Positions 47,066 to 58,132 of a stretch of 64,000 nt of DNA are shown piece by piece. The stretch covers positions 186,001 through 250,000 of the forward strand of contig JFHB01000022.1 in assembly GCA_000729835.1 (NCBI GenBank), in the 5' to 3' direction. How positions within the stretch are numbered: the stretch's first letter is position 1; every line of letters begins with the position of its first letter. Under the pieces are notes generated by a model. The model did no database searches and was not told the origin of the DNA. It was given only the letters and a program-made list of their open reading frames with translations. A program made the translations under genes and the position numbers. The DNA is from Atkinsonella hypoxylon (Eukaryota > Ascomycota > Sordariomycetes > Hypocreales > Clavicipitaceae).

Positions 47066-47400
47066 GTGGTCATACAGCTTACATGTAAGCCCAGCCTATT
47101 TCATCTTAGATACGGTGTAGAATAAGTAAGGCCTTATCATAACTTTGACCTGATTCGGCAAACGGCGATAAAAATTCATGTATGCTAAGCATATGCAAAT
47201 CCTTATAGCGTCTGGTATTAATGCAAATTTAATTACATATTATCTATCAGCAGCTTCAAAAGCAGCTCTAAGCAGTAGCTTTAGGCTGGCTGCTGTATAC
47301 GCTCACTATTCTGCCGTAAAAAATAATAATAATAAAATTTCACACCCTACTTGGACCCAGGATGAGTGAGATAGGCTGGACCTGAGCTGACCTGGAACCG
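47066..47400. mobile_element. Degenerate second copy of the MULE-like MITE family
   Basis: The right end, read on the minus strand from 47400, begins CGGTTCCAGGTCAGCTCAGG and continues TCCAGCCTAT...GGGTGTGAAATTTTATT, closely following the end of the element at 31595 (GGTTCCAG...CTCAGGTCCAGC.TAT...GGGTGTATTTTTT). The left end (from about 47066) shows CCCAGCCTATTTCATC...CGGTGTAGAATAA. Divergence is high and the target duplication is not clear. Confidence 0.4.
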
Positions 47401-47659
47401 TGACTTGCGTACATTGACAGGACTTTCGTCAGAGACGTTCGTTTCTACAGTTATACACAAATATGATCAAAAGCACTAGGACTAATCTCAAACGTGGCGT
47501 CCCAGTTATAATAGATGGGAGTGAGTGCACTTTCAATGTGGAACAAAAAAGTGAAATAAGAGCCTAGCAAACTTGTTGGTCGGGAAATAGGGCACTATTA
47601 TGCATGACTGGCGGTCATCAAGGCGAGTCGAATGTTACAAGACACAAAAAGTCAGACAT

Positions 47660-47733
47660 CGATCCTCCCAGGACTCGAACCTGGAATCTTCGCCACCGGA
47701 GGGCGATGCGATAAGCCATTTCGCCAGAGGACC
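47660..47733 (-). tRNA. tRNA-Arg (anticodon CCG)
   Basis: A full cloverleaf of 74 bases without intron. The acceptor stem GGTCCTC pairs with GAGGATC (one G-T pair), the D stem is GCGA/TCGC and the anticodon stem TCGCC/GGCGA. The loop CTCCGGT has anticodon CCG, reading CGG. The T arm is CCAGG-TTCGAGT-CCTGG and the discriminator base is G. It stands alone among unrelated DNA. Confidence 0.93.
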
Positions 47734-49375
47734 CAACTCCGCGTCAGGAGCCTCTAATTTCTCTTCATGTAGCTAAGGGACTAGTCCATAAAATCGAACT
47801 CGCGTCGCTAATTCCACAGGGATAACGTGATAAGTCTGAAGACATCGCACGGTAACATGTGGCGTGGCCATGCCTCATTTTTGCGCAACAGCTTACCTCT
47901 CCAGCGATGAAGTGGACCAAACTGGATGGAATGAATGACCGATGATGACTGACGATCTAAAGAATTTCTGGCGACAACCAAGCCGTTCCTAGTTCTGGTT
48001 CTGTACAAGTAGAAGAAGCCACGCCGAAATTCCAACATGGTACTTGAGTGTCACATAACTTGCTGATCAGGAGCTGAAGTTAAAATCACAGAGCGAGACA
48101 TTCCAAAAGTCCTGACAACCAGGCTCGGTCATGTTCTTGGATGAATAAAGCTACGACATAGCGAAGGTCAAATCTTCCCTGGTGAAGAATATCCGGACGC
48201 TGAATCTTGTGTGGCGACCATCAGCAGCCAAAAAGGCAGCCGAAGTCAATCCTTGACATGGCAAACATCAAATTCGAGCATGAAATCCCTCGTCACCATC
48301 GCAAATCATCTCTTTGCACATCAAACCATAACCCAGTGGTTGCACAAAGAGGACAAAAGTGCGCCATTAAACGCAGATGACACCGGCTGGTATGCAAACC
48401 ATTGCGACAATGCCACTAGAATATAGACTTTTTCGTTGCGTGGTTTGACGGTGGCAATACCAGAGGCACATGTAATGGCGATGAACTTTGTGCCAACAAG
48501 CCACGACCGTGGTTAGATAGGTCTCTGTCTGTGTTCACAGATGGCTGAGAGTCTGCCGGATTCTACACATCACCACAGTCCTTAGGGTCGTGCGTTACTT
48601 GAACCGTCAGAGGTACGACTCGATCAATTTCGACAAACCGGAACCACTATGCGCTGGAGGCTTTGTTTAATGGCGCTCCATGCCAGGATAATCCGCAGAC
48701 TTGCATGACAGTGCTATTATTTGGCCTGCCGACTAGTTACTACCTCGCTGGCGGAGAACATGCGCATATTGCTTAAGCTACTCTTAGCACTTCGAAATCA
48801 GACATTCGACAGCAGCGCAGTCAAAAAAGTCCGACCGGCAGGATTGAAACGTCACAAATGCCAGGGTATGAAACCTTTGGCAGGACTAGTGTCGGCGAGA
48901 AAGCTGGTGGCGGTTGTGTCAGAACGTGAGACATGCCACCATCCGCAAACGGTAGCTTCGCCTCCCACGATTTGATGACAACGAGCGCGTCTTGAGATGC
49001 CACTCACCTACTGGATTTCTTGAACGGGAGTGTTCCCCAAAAACTGCGTTTTCCGCAAACAGCTGCAACGTGTTGCCCACCAACAGCCGCCACGCCAACA
49101 ACCACAAAGTTTATGAAGGGTTTCTTGGTCGTTTTCTCCGCTCGCGCTGGGTAAGGACCCGCAAAAAGTCGCTGGCTTCGGAGTATCAGAGCGCCAAGCT
49201 AATCTGTGTGGGAGGCTTGACGTTGGTGACACGATCCGATGATGCGTATAAAACAAAATCCTTGCGCTGATCCCTTCCGTGTTTACATGGTTCCCGCGTT
49301 AAACCACAGCCATCTCGGTCGGCACCAATCTAGGAAATTGAATCAACTTTGTTAGAACGTATACAGCAAGCTACA
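47734..49375. other. Intergenic between tRNA-Arg and the orphan gene
   Basis: About 1.6 kb without a recognised gene. Open frames at 48211-48426 and 48721-48975 (+) show no family resemblance. Confidence 0.45.
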
Positions 49376-50392
49376 ATGCCTCCATGGACGTCACAGAGTG
49401 CCAGGGATAAGACAGTCACACTACCCTTCGTGGATCTCGGCTTCGCGGCAATACCATATTCTCAGACGAACGAGTCCTGCCCACCGATCCTTATTGTCCC
49501 ACCAAGAAATCCGCTGCGTAATTTCAAGGCTGCTGCTCATCCCATCACTTCCCCGGAAACGAAAAAATCACCATCTTCGGTCAGTGGAGATGCTGAGTAC
49601 TCGATCGCCGGTCTACATTCCTCCTTTTCTCCCTGGAGACATCAAAAAGCTGTGTTGCCAGAACCAGCAGAAGCGGAGTGCTGGGAGGATGTCTTCCGCT
49701 TCTCTGGATACGGGGACGAGCTTGAGGAGTTTGCCGAGATGTCCAGGTCCAGCGAGTCAGAGATCAATCGCAGGGCGTTTGGGTTACAGCGCGACGGAGA
49801 ATCAGACGAAGCCATGGACAAATCTCTGTCGCCGGAACCACTTAAGCTGCATCGACCAATACCACAGAGAAAGAGCACCGCCAGTGTCGCAGGCTCTATA
49901 ATGAGCGACAAACCAAAGCAGAAGCGCACCCTTTGGTCTCAGATTCGCAAGAGCCACAAATCAGTCCATTCAATCAGTACCAAGGTGGACTCTGTGCCGC
50001 CGCTCTCGCCAGTCCACTCGGAAAACAGCAAGCAAATGTTCATAGCCGACTCAGACAGCTCAGGATGCTCTATGCACACGCCGACTTCGGCAGAATGTCC
50101 CGACTTGGACGAGCGATTGCTCTCCTTCGCAGAATGCCTTGCCTTGGAGGAAGCCGAACGTCCTGCTGTGCCGAAGAGGACGAAACTCAGCAAATCTAGG
50201 TCCCGTGCCAATAAAAGGCCTGTGTTTGCCAACGTTACCAACATTGCCGACCTTGTGCCCAAACTGCCGATTGAGGGCCAGAGCGTTCCGCCCAAGCCGC
50301 TGCCAGCAGGCGAGCTGCCACATACCCTCGCTGTTGTGATTCCCGACGGAAAGTTGTTCGGAGATGACTTTTTAGACCTACTCTCCTTCTAA
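49376..50392 (+). CDS. Serine-rich protein of unknown function
   Basis: Single-exon frame of 338 residues from the ATG at 49376 (an in-frame ATG at 49349 is less likely). I do not recognise a family. It is Ser/Pro/Lys-rich and probably disordered. There is an N-terminal block (TVTLPFVDLGFAAIPYS), a conserved-looking central block with CWEDVFRFSGYGDELEEFAEM, then basic Ser-rich stretches (QKRTLWSQIRKSHKSVHS), an acidic segment CPDLDERLLSFAECLALEEAERPAVPKR and a hydrophobic/acidic tail ending GDDFLDLLSF. The patterning, with short ordered islands in disordered linkers, resembles fungal regulatory or scaffold proteins. It is a real gene by its length, composition and clean frame. Confidence 0.65.
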   Translation: MPPWTSQSARDKTVTLPFVDLGFAAIPYSQTNESCPPILIVPPRNPLRNFKAAAHPITSPETKKSPSSVSGDAEYSIAGLHSSFSPWRHQKAVLPEPAEAECWEDVFRFSGYGDELEEFAEMSRSSESEINRRAFGLQRDGESDEAMDKSLSPEPLKLHRPIPQRKSTASVAGSIMSDKPKQKRTLWSQIRKSHKSVHSISTKVDSVPPLSPVHSENSKQMFIADSDSSGCSMHTPTSAECPDLDERLLSFAECLALEEAERPAVPKRTKLSKSRSRANKRPVFANVTNIADLVPKLPIEGQSVPPKPLPAGELPHTLAVVIPDGKLFGDDFLDLLSF

Positions 50393-52935
50393 TTCAATGT
50401 CATGTGTAATGTTCTAGATAACAGTTGTGTAATGGAAGAGACATTAATCGATGATGGTCTGCTCTCCAATGTTTGCAATTTTGTAACCCCATTCCTCTGC
50501 TTCTGCCAGCGCATTGGGTTGGTCTGCTGTTGGTAATAATTCTGATGATTTCGAGAGGTGAGTGTCAAATGAAGGTTGGTGATGGGCAAAGTCGGTGGCA
50601 CTTCAGCAGAAAGGGCTACCACCATAGGTCCACAGCCAACTCCCTTTTAACTCGGAGGATACTCATGGACAGGGAAAATTTAAGTCCCATAAGTGGTAGC
50701 CTAGCCGCGTTGAAGTCTCAATTGTCGTCAATGCCCATATGCACGTTGCCGCCCGCGGACTAAATAATTCTGGCGTAGTGCTATGTACCGACTATTCTGA
50801 CTTGCTAGGGGACTTAGCCTAGCACTATAAGTTTGGCAGCCTACTCCGTATGGATCTGTGCTATTAGAAAAAATTATAATATGTTGTTTTAGGCCCTGTA
50901 AGGATACTGTTGGCTTGTAAGCTGGGGGCTAATTGGAAGAAGTACCTCTGCAACAAAGATGTATGTGAGATGTATGTGAAGGTACATCTTCTGTCTTGGC
51001 TTCAGTTGCTGTGTGCATTCGATAATCTCCGTTGCTGCGCGTTGAAATGTACTCTGTCGCGTGTGTATTATTACGTACGTAAAAGGCAAAAGTACTATTA
51101 TGATGGCCTAGTTACCCGCGACATTCACTATGTGGTGATTTCGCGTATGGTGCGTGATAAGCGTCGCTCTGCATACCAAGGTCGTTGTAAGCACAGGGTA
51201 ATGAGGTCCAACATAGATGTTTGAGTCAAACCGTCACTGCAAGAGGGACATCTGTAGCACATGAGTTTATACCATAGTAGAGGTCCATACACACAGTACT
51301 CGAGTACTATAGCTCACATGATGTATAGGTCGTTCTTGGTATGTACACCTACTATCGCCCGCGCAGCCGGATCCGGCGGACACTTTTCAGTTCATCACCA
51401 ATCAAAAGACGGCGCAACAAAATTTATGACGGTTTTCTTGCCAGAGGGCTGTGACAGTTTTGGTCTGCCTTGTGAGAACTTGACGAGTCCGTGACTGTGA
51501 GCCAGCTTGACGCGTCACGTGCCTGACAATTTAAATCCCTCGACCTTATAAAAGAAAGTGGCTAGAAAACGGGTGGGTTGGGGGCCCGTAGCCAACCCGG
51601 TTTGACCTTGGCAATTAGAGACTGTAGCTACATCCATCTATGCTTGTAATCGACAAATTTACTTGAGTAATCTCTTTGATGCCCATCCCGCCGTACCGAT
51701 GTGAAATATTTTCGCAAGCTACTAAAGGTCACTCGGAGTTGCTCTACTAAGCCACAGAGGAAAAGTGGGTCGATATGGGGGTGTAGCCTTATGAGAGCAT
51801 CAAAGAGATGGTAAGAGAAACCAAAAGTTTCTAAAGCTTTCAGTAGGATTTCATCTAATTATGGGGGCGTTAGCCCAATTTATTTGTTTTGGCCTTTTAA
51901 TTCGTCACCCCCTTGCGCTAAGCTTAGGTGAGGGCGCGACCGAGCCGCTGTCCCACGGTTCAAGGCCGGAAACCAGGCCGCGTGACAGGCATAATTCGCA
52001 CGGTATCACGCGAGCAGTCCGTGAAGTCGGCTAGAACGGGAAAGAGGGACACGTGCCTTCGCGCGTCACCCCGGATTTATGGTAGGAGCTGTGTCAAAAT
52101 GACCACTTCATGAGGGCTTTTGAACAGCGACTATCAGAGCAAACAGTTCTTATGAGGGCTCTTATAAAGCTTTTATAAGGCGTTTAGAAATATTGACTAA
52201 ATTCATCATCTCTGTCTGCTACCAGCGTTTTCCGAGTGGTCAGGAGCTGTCGGCTTAGATGAGATGCATAAACGGGTACCCACGAATATGAACTAGTAGT
52301 CTAGTACTAATGGTTGAGTGGGCCAATGTGGCACTAATACTCCGTAGTGCATGCATGGTTTTATGAGCACTAAAAGATCCCTCGGCCCCGTATTACTCCT
52401 TCACCCACTATTTTCAGGGCACTCGGATTCCCTCGTTACAAATGGATGGATGTGTCTAATAAGTCATGAAGTCGGTGACGGGTGGTGGGCCGGGGCTGCC
52501 TAACTGGGATCCACCAAGATAGGCCAGCTATAAATCGTCTAAGCTAATCAGCTACGTAGAATAGAAACTTCACGATTACATGTAGCCAATTGACTACACA
52601 TGTACTTAAAATCGCTGAGCAGCTAGACTAGGATCCTAGGATAGCTGGGATGAGGCTGGATAGGGACCCCCGCTGCCGAGCTTGCCAAGCGACTGTGATT
52701 GGCTGTAGCGGCACATCCGACAGCCAGAAGTGGGGCATGACTACCGACCTTCGAAGGCAACATACCTCCTATGCCTGGGCGGTAAATAGTTAATGCACCA
52801 GACCTAACTAGATCGAGGAAAGCCACGGCACCCACCTTAGGTACCTAGGTACCTGGGTAGGTATCTCCCCACGCAAGCCTAATTAATAGTGCTTCAATTA
52901 TTTAAAGTGATACTCAATTCAAAGACTCTAATTCT

Positions 52936-53068
52936 ACCACTAACAGTGATAGCTCACGTACCCGCGGAATTATATACCAATTTCGCGTATCGTGACAAGC
53001 GTTAATTTGCAAAATCATTCAGGGGCACAGTATAGCATGTATCTCATAGGGGTCATGGTTATTTCGTG
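52936..53068. repeat. Dispersed repeat, copy B (partner at 6321-6490)
   Basis: Collinear with copy A through CACTAACAGT, TTATATA, CGTATCGT.A.AAGCGT and TTATTTCGTG, and shorter by about 37 bases. Confidence 0.45.
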
Positions 53069-53331
53069 ATGACCAATGCAAGCTACCTAGTAGCTATCCG
53101 ATGTAGGTACACCTACCTAAGCTAGGTTGACCTCGATGGATCTTGTGTAACTTGGTCTATGGGGCGGCTGAAGGTTACCCGATAGCTATGGAAGGCGGAA
53201 AGGATTGGATACCAACAAGCGATACGGAGTAGTATTCTCCTTTACCCGAGCTGGGCTCCAAACCTGGTAGTGACAGGGATTATGCACCAATCAGACAAGT
53301 TCTCTCCAAGGTACTTTGTCTGCAGTTGTAA

Positions 53332-53367
53332 CTAGGTACCTAGGTAGGTACCTAGGTAGGTAGGTAA
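53332..53367. repeat. GGTACCTA / AGGTAGGT simple repeat
   Basis: Overlapping palindromic GGTACC and CCTAGG units. Related stretches occur at about 52838-52862, 59928-59980 and 11630-11685. Confidence 0.75.
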
Positions 53368-53522
53368 TGACACTTGCCAAAAAAAAAAAAAAATCTATAC
53401 ATGTAGACGATTTGTTATATGTAAGACTTTGCTAGAACTATCCCGGCTCGCCCATGATCGCTAGACCAGCTAAGATGCCATTTTATCGTGATTTACTCGG
53501 TTGTGTACATTTTTTTCTCCAA

Positions 53523-53554
53523 GGCCACCAGGGCCACCAGGGCCACCAGGGCCA
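53523..53554. repeat. Tandem 9-bp repeat GGCCACCAG
   Basis: About 3.5 perfect units. Confidence 0.85.
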
Positions 53555-53777
53555 CTCGAGGTCGCGCGCCCATGCGAAGAGGTTGTGGGGCTGGAAGCCA
53601 GCTCGGTTATACCAAGGACTTGAGGAGGACTCGAGGACATCTTGGCTCAACATTTGGCAAAAACGGTGCAGACTTGCCTACATTGCGACACCAGACAGAC
53701 GGCTTAACCCATGCATGATGATCCAAAAGAGTGTCGTTTCGGCGCATTCCCAAGTTCCAACCCTCAGAGGTACCGCC

Positions 53778-53820
53778 ATGCCCATCCATGCCCATCCATG
53801 CCCATCCATGCCCATCCATG
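53778..53820. repeat. Tandem 10-bp repeat CCCATCCATG
   Basis: Four perfect units plus partial ends. Confidence 0.85.
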
Positions 53821-54307
53821 CCTGCCCTGACCCATTATCGTCTCATGCTCCCCTTCGTATTGTATTATCCTCCCCGTCCTGGGGCCGACCTGCCCTTTCC
53901 GCACCCCACGCCCTCTTTTTCATTCTTCGCCTTGAGATCGTCTTCTTCTTTTTCCCTTCTGCTTTCCTCCCATACCATCGCAAGGTCACACCATCCTGGA
54001 CCTTGCTCGTCCCTCTCCTGTCGCTCCTGCCCTGCTGTTCGCGTCTCGTCTCATCCTTCACCTTCGCATTCCAGCTGGGTAGACTTCTTCAGTAGAGCAC
54101 GGCAAAGTGACAGAGGGCCAAGACCGCTTCAGAAGCTCAGAAGCGGCATACGGAACCCGGCAGGCATTTCATCAATCCATCCATTCGTTTCTTCTTCTTC
54201 CCTTCATCCTGTGTGGCGGCCTACTCGATCCCCCGAAAACTTTCTCCCCTCTCGCTCGAGGATGCTCAGATTGTTGCGGCAGTGACCTCGTTACCCTGTG
54301 GTTTATC

Positions 54308-56926
54308 ATGGATTCCAATCGAACTAATGCTGGCAACTCAATTGCCTCACGCTTCGCCAGCCGGCGCTGCGTCTTCACCAATAGACGACTCTGCTTGGCT
54401 GTGACATCTCGATTTGCAAGTCGCCGACTTGTTTTCTCCATCGCCGCCCTTTCGATACTCAGCGCCAAATGGATCCATATATATGCACATTTTACAGCTC
54501 TGCCGTCAGCTGAGATGGCTCGATGGGGGCTTTCATTCTTTGCCCAAGATACGGCGCTTATCTTAATTCTTCGACTTTTGCTAGATGCAGAACTGCCCTT
54601 ACTCGCAGCTGTCAGTTGCCTGCGCTTCTTGGCCACTACTCTGGCCTGCCTGCTCACGCTGGCACAGCACATGCTGGCATCTGTGAACATTTCCTTTTTT
54701 CTTACGACTGGTTCTGAGCTCCATTGGCGCAATATTGGTCTTGCCAGCGACTCTTCATCATGGTCAGTCCTCTTGACTGGACTCGTGTCTTGCTCCGTCG
54801 TATTTTCTGTTCTTCTTGTTATTGGCTGGATGCTCCAGGATCTCTCTTTTAATTTGGCCGGTATGGCCCTTGGCATTATCCGATTGCCCTTAATATTCCT
54901 ATTCAGCAAACTATCCTGCTCTCGCCGAAATGCTACATCTACTGCCCGATACGATCACGTCCCCCAAAAAGAGCTGGACTTGGAACATGACTCAGATAGT
55001 GGTCACAATGAATGCAACAGCGATGGCGAGACACGTTTTATTACCCCAGCTTCTGCGACTTTAACCAGGAACAAGACGACTTGGGTTCTATATGCGGCGA
55101 TAGGCATACTTCTGATTATGCAGATGGTCTTGTTCATGGTACGACCCGTCGAAAGCTCGCTCATCTTCATGTCATGGACCCCAATTCTCCTCCCATTCAT
55201 TGACTTCGCGCACTCGTCACCTACTCTTGCCAGTCTGAACCCTCATTATGGCCAGAGCATTGGGTGGGGGTGGGACAATCAGACTGCTTTAGCAGATCCC
55301 ATCCGCTGGGACTGGCTTCCCAAGCTCGAAGAGCCACTTCCTGGTTTCGAGGATTGGTACGAACCCGGTGCACAGCATTACAGCGCTGCCAACGATCCTC
55401 TCAAGATTTCCAATCTTGAAGACGATCTTTTGGCCCCGTTACGCGGTAAGCTTGCAGATGTGAGCATTCGTCACGTTGTCTTGGTTAAACTAGAGAGCAC
55501 TCGCAAGGACGTTTTCCCGATCAAAAAGGATGGACAAATTTGGAAGAAGCTTGCGGAAACATGGGAAAATGGCACCCTCCCCGATGTGGTCCAGGCTCGA
55601 CTTGCTAACCTAACTCAGACCGCCAACTTTCTCACGGGTGACTACGACGATGGCTTTGAGCACAATGTCACAAGGCGACGTGGTGGGATTAACGTCAACA
55701 ACGATTACACAACCGGCACATACACATTAAAGAGTATTCCTGGCACTCTTTGCGGCATTACTCCCTTGGTCGCTGATTTCAACGTGGAGTACAATCATCA
55801 CGTGTACCAACCGTGCTTGCCGCATATCTTCAATGCCTTCAACACCTTGCATCACGCCAAAAACTCGGACAAATCTGCATGGGATTTCACCAGATACAAG
55901 TGGAGCAATAAGTTCATGATGTCAGTGACCAATTTCTACGACAAGCAAGATCTCTTAATGCCGGTCTTGGGCTACAAGGAGGAAGACCTTATTCACAAGG
56001 AGTACCTGGAGAGGGATGATGCCAAATTCGGGAAAGTCACGCTGCCAAGTATCAATTATTACGGCTTCCGCGAGTCGGCCGTTGAGAGCTACATCACAGA
56101 TGCTTTCAAAACGGCCAAGGAGACCAACGAGCGAGTATTTCTCACACACCTGACCAGCACAGCTCACCACCCCTTCGCAATGCCTGATGAGGAAATTTAT
56201 GTCCCGCTTGCTTCTGGCAACAAGCTCGAAGATCTCTCCCATTACGTCAATACTGTTGGGTTTGTGGATAGATGGCTGGCCAGAATTCTTGAAATTCTGG
56301 ACGAACAGGGCGTTAGTAATGAAACATTGGTTGTTCTTGTTGGTGATCACGGCCTGTCGGTTCCGGAAACTGGCGCTGTTACTCCCTATTACCAGCCCAA
56401 TGTTGGAAACTTTCACGTCCCACTAGTCCTGTCGCACCCGAAGCTGCCAGCCATTGACATCAATTCACCCGTAAACTCGATTTCCATCTTGCCTACTATT
56501 CTGGACTTGCTCATCGAGACAAACTCGTTGTCACCGTCGGATCGCAAAGCAGCTCGCGACCTCGTTCGCAATTATGAGGGACAATCACTCATCAGGCCGC
56601 TACATAAGGAGTCGAAACGCACTGGACAGTCCGATTGGCAATTCTCTGTTATGAATACTGGTCGTGCACAGATTTCGACCCGTAGTGCTCGACATCCCAA
56701 GTGGCGGCTGGTTGTCCCCGTGATCGATGACATCGAGTGGCGGTTCACCAACCTCGAAGAGGACCCTCACGAGGAGGACGCCATCTTGTCATTTGATTTC
56801 AAAGCCTTTTTGCATGCTATCGAGCAAAAGTACAGCCTGGATGCTGCCAAATGGACAGAAGAAGCTGCCTTCATGACACGGTGGTGGGTAGACGAAAATG
56901 CGAAGCGATGGCGTTTTACTCCTTGA
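54308..56926 (+). CDS. Polytopic membrane protein with LtaS/sulfatase-type catalytic domain
   Basis: Single-exon gene of 872 residues from the ATG at 54308. The frame extends upstream to 54107, but that part reads like leader. The N-terminal ~300 residues hold about six hydrophobic helices, including FSIAALSILSAKWIHIYAHF, LILILRLLLDAELPLLAAVSCL, SVLLTGLVSCSVVFSVLLVIGW and VLYAAIGILLIMQMVLFMV. The second half is an alkaline-phosphatase-superfamily (sulfatase, PF00884-like) domain. HVVLVKLESTRKDVFP (about 395-403) has the LtaS-like metal/nucleophile layout, followed by GTLCGITPL, HLTSTAHHPF (about 614) and the metal motif VLVGDHG (679-682). The layout matches bacterial lipoteichoic acid synthase and phosphoglycerol transferases. 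A phosphodiester transferase or phosphatase acting on membrane or cell-wall glycans is the closest guess. The substrate is unknown. Confidence 0.82.
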   Translation: MDSNRTNAGNSIASRFASRRCVFTNRRLCLAVTSRFASRRLVFSIAALSILSAKWIHIYAHFTALPSAEMARWGLSFFAQDTALILILRLLLDAELPLLAAVSCLRFLATTLACLLTLAQHMLASVNISFFLTTGSELHWRNIGLASDSSSWSVLLTGLVSCSVVFSVLLVIGWMLQDLSFNLAGMALGIIRLPLIFLFSKLSCSRRNATSTARYDHVPQKELDLEHDSDSGHNECNSDGETRFITPASATLTRNKTTWVLYAAIGILLIMQMVLFMVRPVESSLIFMSWTPILLPFIDFAHSSPTLASLNPHYGQSIGWGWDNQTALADPIRWDWLPKLEEPLPGFEDWYEPGAQHYSAANDPLKISNLEDDLLAPLRGKLADVSIRHVVLVKLESTRKDVFPIKKDGQIWKKLAETWENGTLPDVVQARLANLTQTANFLTGDYDDGFEHNVTRRRGGINVNNDYTTGTYTLKSIPGTLCGITPLVADFNVEYNHHVYQPCLPHIFNAFNTLHHAKNSDKSAWDFTRYKWSNKFMMSVTNFYDKQDLLMPVLGYKEEDLIHKEYLERDDAKFGKVTLPSINYYGFRESAVESYITDAFKTAKETNERVFLTHLTSTAHHPFAMPDEEIYVPLASGNKLEDLSHYVNTVGFVDRWLARILEILDEQGVSNETLVVLVGDHGLSVPETGAVTPYYQPNVGNFHVPLVLSHPKLPAIDINSPVNSISILPTILDLLIETNSLSPSDRKAARDLVRNYEGQSLIRPLHKESKRTGQSDWQFSVMNTGRAQISTRSARHPKWRLVVPVIDDIEWRFTNLEEDPHEEDAILSFDFKAFLHAIEQKYSLDAAKWTEEAAFMTRWWVDENAKRWRFTP

Positions 56927-58132
56927 TCATTTATTTTTTCTACTTTTTTTTTTAAAAAAAAAAAATCTATCCGCCGAAACGGCGGTCGGAGCGTGTGGCC
57001 TTTGTCACCCTCGCACTATTATCACTTAATAATCTCGATCGGCACATTACTACGTTTGCGAAGAAGCTACAACGACAATGATAGCATTGGTTTGCGATGA
57101 ATTCTTGGCTACCTGTTCCCTGCATCTACTGGCCAATTGTGTCTTGGCTTGGCACACCTCGCCACTTCTCTATGAGCACTCTCCGTTGGTGTTTCTTTCA
57201 CGCTTCAGAAAGCTTTTTCGGCCTCTTGCATTTCAACGGATTGTTTTCTTTTTCACCTTTTTGTTTTTCTATTGTATTTGCCGGTCTACGATCATAATGG
57301 GGTCGTCATATTGAATTTTCGTTTAGATTTGAACCTGAGGTTGGCACGGGAGAGGGTGCTAACCACTTCATCATTTGTAGCATAGCGCTTCATTCCACAT
57401 TGCAGGAGTCGAGGTTGATCAAAATAACATGTATAGACCATGAGTCTTGATTTTACATTATTAGCCAGGCAGACTGTCGCGTGATACTTGTTGCATATTT
57501 TTTGCCGGCTCGAGTGCCGTCAACCTGCATTTCTTGACTCGCGATACGAGCCGTTCTCAGAGACTTAATCCATGTGGCAGAATGATTTTGGTCAGACTGC
57601 CACGACTGCCACGACTGCCACGAAAAGCATCGTTAGTGAATTGTGGCATGTATTTATGTAGCATGGGGCGTGCGGCTTGGGATATACTACCCCTGAGCTA
57701 TGGACGTGCGCTTTAGGAGAATACTTGACCTAAATTAGGAAAGATGTATTACGAGCTCTTTCGAAACGCCGACTGCCTGCCATGCTTGCTACGGCCGATT
57801 TACAATTACTTTTCTCATGGCGTCAAATACAGAACGTTACAGTCTTATAGTCACGTCCCTCAGTAATGCTATAGATGATGCACTTCCGCTCCAACAGCCA
57901 AGCAGCTTCGAAAGCAGGCCTGCATCCAGCAAATGTCAGGCCGGTGCAAGAGGTCTTTGTCATTTGGTTTAGTCACCCTGCAGTACTTGTATAGTACGGC
58001 GCACAAGTTAAGAAAGTGTGTAACAGGATGGTTAGCAAGTTTATTATATTCAAGAGCTTTGTTTCTAGGCATTTAAGTAGCGCTTCTGTTGTTTCTTTAC
58101 ATTTATATTGAAGAGCCCTGCACTCGTCCTAT
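56927..58132. other. Convergent intergenic region, LtaS-like gene / GT15 gene
   Basis: About 1.2 kb. A-tract and T-tract follow the upstream stop. A GACTGCCAC tandem (three units) lies at 57595-57622. No gene seen. Confidence 0.5.
57595..57622. repeat. Tandem 9-bp repeat GACTGCCAC
   Basis: Three perfect units. Confidence 0.8.

Larger units (their letters stand above)
50393..54307. other. Long repeat-rich intergenic region
   Basis: About 3.9 kb with no supported gene up to the LtaS-like start. It contains a 13-bp perfect inverted repeat (51670-51682 / 51797-51809), a GGGTTGG...CCAACCC hairpin near 51568-51600, GGTACCTA repeats, dispersed repeat copy B and two tandem repeats. The last ~400 bases (53,900-54,300) are TC-rich and look like promoter and leader. 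Confidence 0.45.

Noticed and set aside
47764..47840. tRNA-like sequence next to tRNA-Arg (GAGTTCGATTTT and CTTATCACG blocks, minus strand)
   Set aside because: A T-arm-like and a D-arm-like piece exist, but acceptor and anticodon stems do not pair, so neither a tRNA nor a clear tRNA pseudogene is supported.
54107..54307. N-terminal extension of the LtaS-like protein
   Set aside because: The reading frame is open, but the sequence reads like TC-rich leader. The ATG at 54308 directly precedes the conserved-looking membrane part.
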